Below, piece after piece: positions 60,846-64,000 of a stretch of DNA of 64,000 nt (position 1 is the stretch's first letter; each line of letters opens with the position of its first letter). The translations under genes and the position numbers were made by a program. Source of the stretch: Rhodospirillales bacterium. GTDB lineage: Bacteria; Pseudomonadota; Alphaproteobacteria; Acetobacterales; Acetobacteraceae. The notes under the pieces are model-generated. The model saw only the letters and a program-made list of their open reading frames with translations, was not told the DNA's origin and made no database searches. Location: positions 1 through 64,000 of the forward strand of contig JAFKLG010000068.1 of the NCBI GenBank assembly GCA_017304945.1. The letters run 5' to 3'.

Positions 60846-61277
60846 ATGCAGCTCACGATCAGAAGCGCGCGGCCTGACGACGAAGCGTTCGTCGTCGCGC
60901 TGTGGCGCGCCTGCGGTCTCGTGGCCAGCTACAACGACCCGAACGAGGATTTCCGCTTCGCGCGCGCGGGTGCGGCGTCCGACGTGATCGTCGGCGAAGA
61001 CGCGCAGGGGGTCGTCCGCGCCTCCGTCATGGTCGGGCATGACGGGCATCGCGGCTGGCTCTACTACGTTGCCGCCGATCCCGCCTGCCGCGGCGTCGGC
61101 TACGGGCGGCAGATGGTCGAAGCGGGCGAGACGTGGCTGCGCGCGCGGGGAGTCCCGAAGGTGCAGTTGCTGGTGCGCCAGACCAACACCAAGGTCGTCG
61201 CGTTCTATGAGCGCCTTGCCTATGAGGTCGCGCCCAGCATCATGATGTCGAAGTGGCTGACCGAACCTCCCGACTGA
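60846..61277 (+). CDS. GNAT family acetyltransferase (YpeA-like)
   Basis: The protein has 143 residues: LTIRSARPDDEAFVVALWRACGL, RGWLYYVAADPACRGVGYGRQMVEAGETWL with the acetyl-CoA R/Q-x-x-G-x-G loop, and KVQLLVRQTNTKVVAFYERLAYE. Length and sequence match the YpeA/RimI-like small acetyltransferases. The gene converges on the enolase-superfamily gene with 19 bp between stops. Confidence 0.9.
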   Translation: MQLTIRSARPDDEAFVVALWRACGLVASYNDPNEDFRFARAGAASDVIVGEDAQGVVRASVMVGHDGHRGWLYYVAADPACRGVGYGRQMVEAGETWLRARGVPKVQLLVRQTNTKVVAFYERLAYEVAPSIMMSKWLTEPPD

Positions 61278-61296
61278 GCTCCGGCGCGCCGCTGCC

Positions 61297-62496
61297 TCAA
61301 TACCCGGTGCGGGTCGCGGCAACCTGGTAGTGCTTGCGGGGGAATTCCTCGCTGTGGTGCCGCAGGCCCTTGCCGCCGCGCATGCCCATGTCGCGATACG
61401 GGCGCGCCCGCAGCTTGGCCACGTCGAGATCGATTCCGAGCCCTGGGGTGGTGGGCAGGTCGACGAACCCGTCGGCGACGGTCAGCGGCTGCATCGCGAT
61501 CTCGTCGCAGGCGGGCTTGAGGTTGATGAAGCATTCGGCGATCCAGAAATTCGGAATCATCGCGGAGAGCTGCACCGTCGCGGCCAGCCCGACCAGCGTC
61601 GAGTTGTAGTTGTGCGGCGCCACGGCCACCGCGTGCGGCTGCGCCATCGCGGCGATGTCGAGCATCGCGGTCATGCCGCCGCAATTGCAGATATCGGGGT
61701 TGATGATGTCGGCCGCGCGCGCCGCCAGCGCCTGCGCGAATCCCTCCCGTGAATAGATCGCCTCACCGGTGACGATCGGCATCGGCAAGGCGCGCCGCAC
61801 CTCGGCGACCAGCTCGATGTTGTCGCACAGGCAGGGTTCCTCGTACCAGCCGATGTCGAATTCCGCGATACGCTGCCCGATGCGGATCGCGTGCATCGGC
61901 GCGAGCCGGCGATGCACCTCCACCAGCAGCGTGAAGTCGGGACCCAGCGCCTCCCGCATCGCCTTGACGTAGCGGACGACGTGATCCTCGTCCTCGCGAT
62001 GGATGAAGCTGCGCCAGGGACCGGGGAACGGATCCCATTTCAGCGCCGTGTAGCCCATCCCCTTGACGCGCAGCGCGCGTTCCACGTTCTGGGCGATGCT
62101 CTCGGTGCCGCTGGACCAGCCATTGGCATAGACCTTCACCTGTCCGCGCGAGGCGCCGCCGAGCAGGTTGTAGACCGGGAGGTTGGCGTGCTTGCCGACG
62201 ATGTCCCACAGCGCGAGTTCGAGTGCGCTCCAGGCCGAGAGCAGGTCGAGCGAGGCGCGCCGCATCGCGAAATCCTCGAACAGCACCTGTGCCGTGTGCC
62301 GGATCGAGAACGCGCTGCGGCCGATCAGGTACTCGCCCATATGCTCCAGCAGATGCGCGATCACCGGCTCCTTCCCTGGCGTGACATAGGCCTCGCCCCA
62401 GCCATGCAGGCCGTCCTCGGTTTCCACGCGGCAGAACAGCAGGTTCTTCGCGGTCCCCGGGTCGAACAGGAACGTTTCGATGCGCGCAATCTTCAT
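61297..62496 (-). CDS. Mandelate racemase/muconate lactonizing enzyme family protein (sugar-acid dehydratase-like)
   Basis: The protein has 399 residues. The N-terminal capping domain begins MKIARIETFLFDPGTAKNLLF with the 20s-loop GWGEAYVTPG. The barrel carries TALKWDPFPG, metal ligands around LLVEVHRRL, WYEEPCLCDN and VTGEAIYS, and the general base/acid His in VAPHNYNST. Enolase-superfamily members of this type dehydrate acid sugars such as galactonate or mannonate. The exact substrate is not readable. It is divergent from an SMP-30-like gene. Confidence 0.9.
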   Translation of the reverse strand: MKIARIETFLFDPGTAKNLLFCRVETEDGLHGWGEAYVTPGKEPVIAHLLEHMGEYLIGRSAFSIRHTAQVLFEDFAMRRASLDLLSAWSALELALWDIVGKHANLPVYNLLGGASRGQVKVYANGWSSGTESIAQNVERALRVKGMGYTALKWDPFPGPWRSFIHREDEDHVVRYVKAMREALGPDFTLLVEVHRRLAPMHAIRIGQRIAEFDIGWYEEPCLCDNIELVAEVRRALPMPIVTGEAIYSREGFAQALAARAADIINPDICNCGGMTAMLDIAAMAQPHAVAVAPHNYNSTLVGLAATVQLSAMIPNFWIAECFINLKPACDEIAMQPLTVADGFVDLPTTPGLGIDLDVAKLRARPYRDMGMRGGKGLRHHSEEFPRKHYQVAATRTGY

Positions 62497-62653
62497 GGCC
62501 GGCTCCTCCGTCTTCGTTGCGGACGACGCTAGGCGCGGCGCGGATCATCGGCAATGCGCGTGTTCCCGGCCTTGTGAGCCGCGACGCGTGATGACGGGGC
62601 GCATGATCCGGCGCCCAGCGGCGAGTCCCTGGGCCAAGACATGGAGGAACGTG

Positions 62654-63862
62654 ATGATGCCGCCTCATTCCCCGCGCGCGTCGCGGCGCCACGTGCTGGG
62701 CGCCGTCGGCGCAATCGGTGCAACCGCGCTTGCCGGCCGCGCCTTCGCGCAAGCCGCACGCGCGGATCTCGGCACGGCGCCCAGCGTGGTGACCAATCCG
62801 CCGCGGCAATGGGGGCCGCACGCGCCGCCCTCGATCTATCCCGATCCCGACATTCTCGTGCTCGATCCCTCGTTCAAGCCGCTCTTGCTGGGGATCACCG
62901 CCGTGCACCGCGTGGCGACGGGGTTCCTGTGGACGGAGGGACCGGCCTGGTCGAGCGAGGGCCAGTATTTCGTGTTCAGCGACGTGCAGGCGAACACGCA
63001 GTATCGTTTCCTGTGGGACAATCGGCGGGTCACCGGGTTCCGCAAGCCGTCGAACAACTCCAACGGCAATTCCTTCGACTTCCAGGGGCGGCAGTTGTCG
63101 ACGGAGGATTTCTTCCGCCGCGTGATCCGCTGGGAGCATGACGGCACGATGACCGTCATCGCCGACAATTTCGAGGGCAAGGCGCTGAACTCGCCGAACG
63201 ACCTGGTGCCGCATCCGGATGGCAGCATCTGGTTCACCGACCCGGCCTATGGCGACACGCTGTCCGAGGGACATCCGGACGAGGCCGGCGGCCCCACCAA
63301 TCCGGATGGGGTGTTGAATCCGCGGATCGGGGCGCCGAATGCGGGCGCGATCGGCGGCACCAGGCGCGTGCTGCCGACGCAGACCTATCGCTGGGATCCG
63401 AGCGGGAGGTTGGACGTGGTGATCGGGGAGGACCAGTGTCCCGATCCGAACGGCCTGTGTTTCTCGCCCGACTACAAGACGCTGTATGTCTGCAGCACCG
63501 GCAAGTCGCCGGGTGATACCGGGCCGGGCGGCAAGGGCGTGATCCTGGCCTTCGACGTGCAGGGCAGCAAGCTGTCCAACATGCGGCAGTTCAGCGACAT
63601 GGTGGTGGACGGCGTGCATTGCGGGCCGGACGGGTTGCGGGCCGACGTCTCCGGCAATCTCTGGTGCGGATCCAACGCGCCGCTCGGGTATTCCGGCGTC
63701 ATGGTGTTCAACCCGGCGGGCAAGCTGATCGGGCGCATCCGGCTGCCGGAGGTCTGCGCCAACGTCACGTTCGGCGGCCCGAAGCGCAACCACCTGCTGA
63801 TGTGCGCGAGCCAGTCGCTGTACATGCTGCAGGTGCAGACGCAGGGCGCATCGCCGGGGTGA
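62654..63862 (+). CDS. Exported SMP-30/gluconolactonase-family protein
   Basis: The protein has 402 residues from the ATG at 62654 behind GGAGGAAC. The twin-arginine-like leader is SRRHVLGAVGAIGATALAG, cleaved near AFAQ. The six-bladed propeller pattern includes TEGPAWSSEGQYFVFSDVQ, ALNSPNDLVPHPDGSIWFTD (metal-site Asn/Asp), DPNGLCFSPDYKTLYVCST and VDGVHCGPDGLRADVSGNLW. Such enzymes open aldono-lactones in the periplasm. Together with the divergent enolase-superfamily gene this suggests a lactone/sugar-acid catabolic patch. The metal-binding Glu, Asn and Asp positions are retained. Confidence 0.9.
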   Translation: MMPPHSPRASRRHVLGAVGAIGATALAGRAFAQAARADLGTAPSVVTNPPRQWGPHAPPSIYPDPDILVLDPSFKPLLLGITAVHRVATGFLWTEGPAWSSEGQYFVFSDVQANTQYRFLWDNRRVTGFRKPSNNSNGNSFDFQGRQLSTEDFFRRVIRWEHDGTMTVIADNFEGKALNSPNDLVPHPDGSIWFTDPAYGDTLSEGHPDEAGGPTNPDGVLNPRIGAPNAGAIGGTRRVLPTQTYRWDPSGRLDVVIGEDQCPDPNGLCFSPDYKTLYVCSTGKSPGDTGPGGKGVILAFDVQGSKLSNMRQFSDMVVDGVHCGPDGLRADVSGNLWCGSNAPLGYSGVMVFNPAGKLIGRIRLPEVCANVTFGGPKRNHLLMCASQSLYMLQVQTQGASPG

Positions 63863-63954
63863 GCACACGGCCGCTCGGGGTCGAACCCGCCGGCGCGGCT
63901 GGCGGGGCTCGCCCCGGGTGCTAGGCTTCCCGCCAAGCAAGGCGGGAGGAAAAC

Positions 63955-64000
63955 GTGGAGTTCCAGCAGATCACCTACGTGGTGCAAGGCACCACCGCGA
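63955..64000 (+). CDS. Enoyl-CoA hydratase/isomerase family protein (5' end only)
   Basis: A GTG at 63955 follows GGGAGG, and the 15 codons before the window edge read MEFQQITYVVQGTTA. This is the usual first strand of crotonase-family proteins. The rest lies outside the window, so only the family guess is possible. Confidence 0.6.
   Translation, partial: MEFQQITYVVQGTTA

Noticed and set aside
59416-63862. Treating the MFS transporter, GNAT, enolase-superfamily and SMP-30-like genes as one sugar-acid operon.
   Set aside because: The genes are on both strands, with convergent and divergent junctions. Only the divergent dehydratase/SMP-30 pair has plausible functional linkage.

Overview
The window is GC-rich, densely coding DNA from an alphaproteobacterium. 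Gene content (minCDE, a guaB-rsmB neighbourhood, Tat-exported solute-binding proteins, EF-P beta-lysylation genes, a hldE/WecA-type LPS cluster, phenylacetyl-CoA epoxidase genes) and very high GC suggest Rhodospirillales, most likely Acetobacteraceae (Roseomonas-like). That placement is an inference from gene content. No rRNA, tRNA, CRISPR array, transposase or phage gene was seen. Many genes are joined by 4-bp ATGA or GTGA overlaps.

Layout. 1-6.6 kb (-): a truncated polytopic GT-C-like protein, a PanE-family reductase, a small exported protein and a phnCDEE-type phosphonate ABC importer with a possible Pho box. 6.9-10.7 kb (-): acyl carrier protein, FkbH-like HAD-IIIC protein and a TPR-like protein. 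10.9-14.9 kb (+): minCDE and a DUF6311-like membrane protein. 14.9-19.0 kb (-): GNAT, a broken rsmB-like gene, a type II haloacid dehalogenase and guaB. 19.1-21.6 kb (-): paaABCD. 21.6-28.3 kb: DUF29, acyl-CoA dehydrogenase, glycosyltransferase, cupin, two membrane proteins and a thiolase-fold/DUF35 pair. 28.5-32.9 kb: peptidoglycan-binding protein, Zn alcohol dehydrogenase, a glycine-rich secreted protein, an M20 peptidase and a small protein. 33.1-36.5 kb (-): WecA-type transferase, PPP phosphatase and hldE. 36.7-38.0 kb (-): OmpW with an FNR-like palindrome, and a lipoprotein. 38.1-43.2 kb: an EF-P modification neighbourhood (epmA, solute-binding protein, epmB, alpha-carbonic anhydrase, efp). 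43.2-45.1 kb: inositol-phosphatase-like protein and an RgpF-like protein. 45.3-47.5 kb (+): beta-carbonic anhydrase overlapping a SulP anion transporter. 47.5-54.5 kb (-): SNF2 helicase plus Eco57I-type methylase, a candidate anti-phage module. 54.6-64 kb: SDR, GH13 glucosidase, DUF1272, GST, VOC protein, MHS-type MFS transporter, GNAT, enolase-superfamily dehydratase, SMP-30-like protein and the first codons of an enoyl-CoA hydratase.

Most notable: (i) an exact 60-bp inverted copy of the rsmB 5' region sits inside the 3' part of the same gene, removes the catalytic Cys motif and shifts the frame; (ii) a two-gene SNF2-methylase cassette resembles the class-1-specific genes of DISARM without drmABC; (iii) two unrelated carbonic anhydrases and a SulP transporter lie within 6 kb and could form an inorganic-carbon uptake route; (iv) an acp-fkbH pair occurs without any polyketide synthase; (v) REP-like palindromes and several short GC-rich repeats occupy intergenic spaces.
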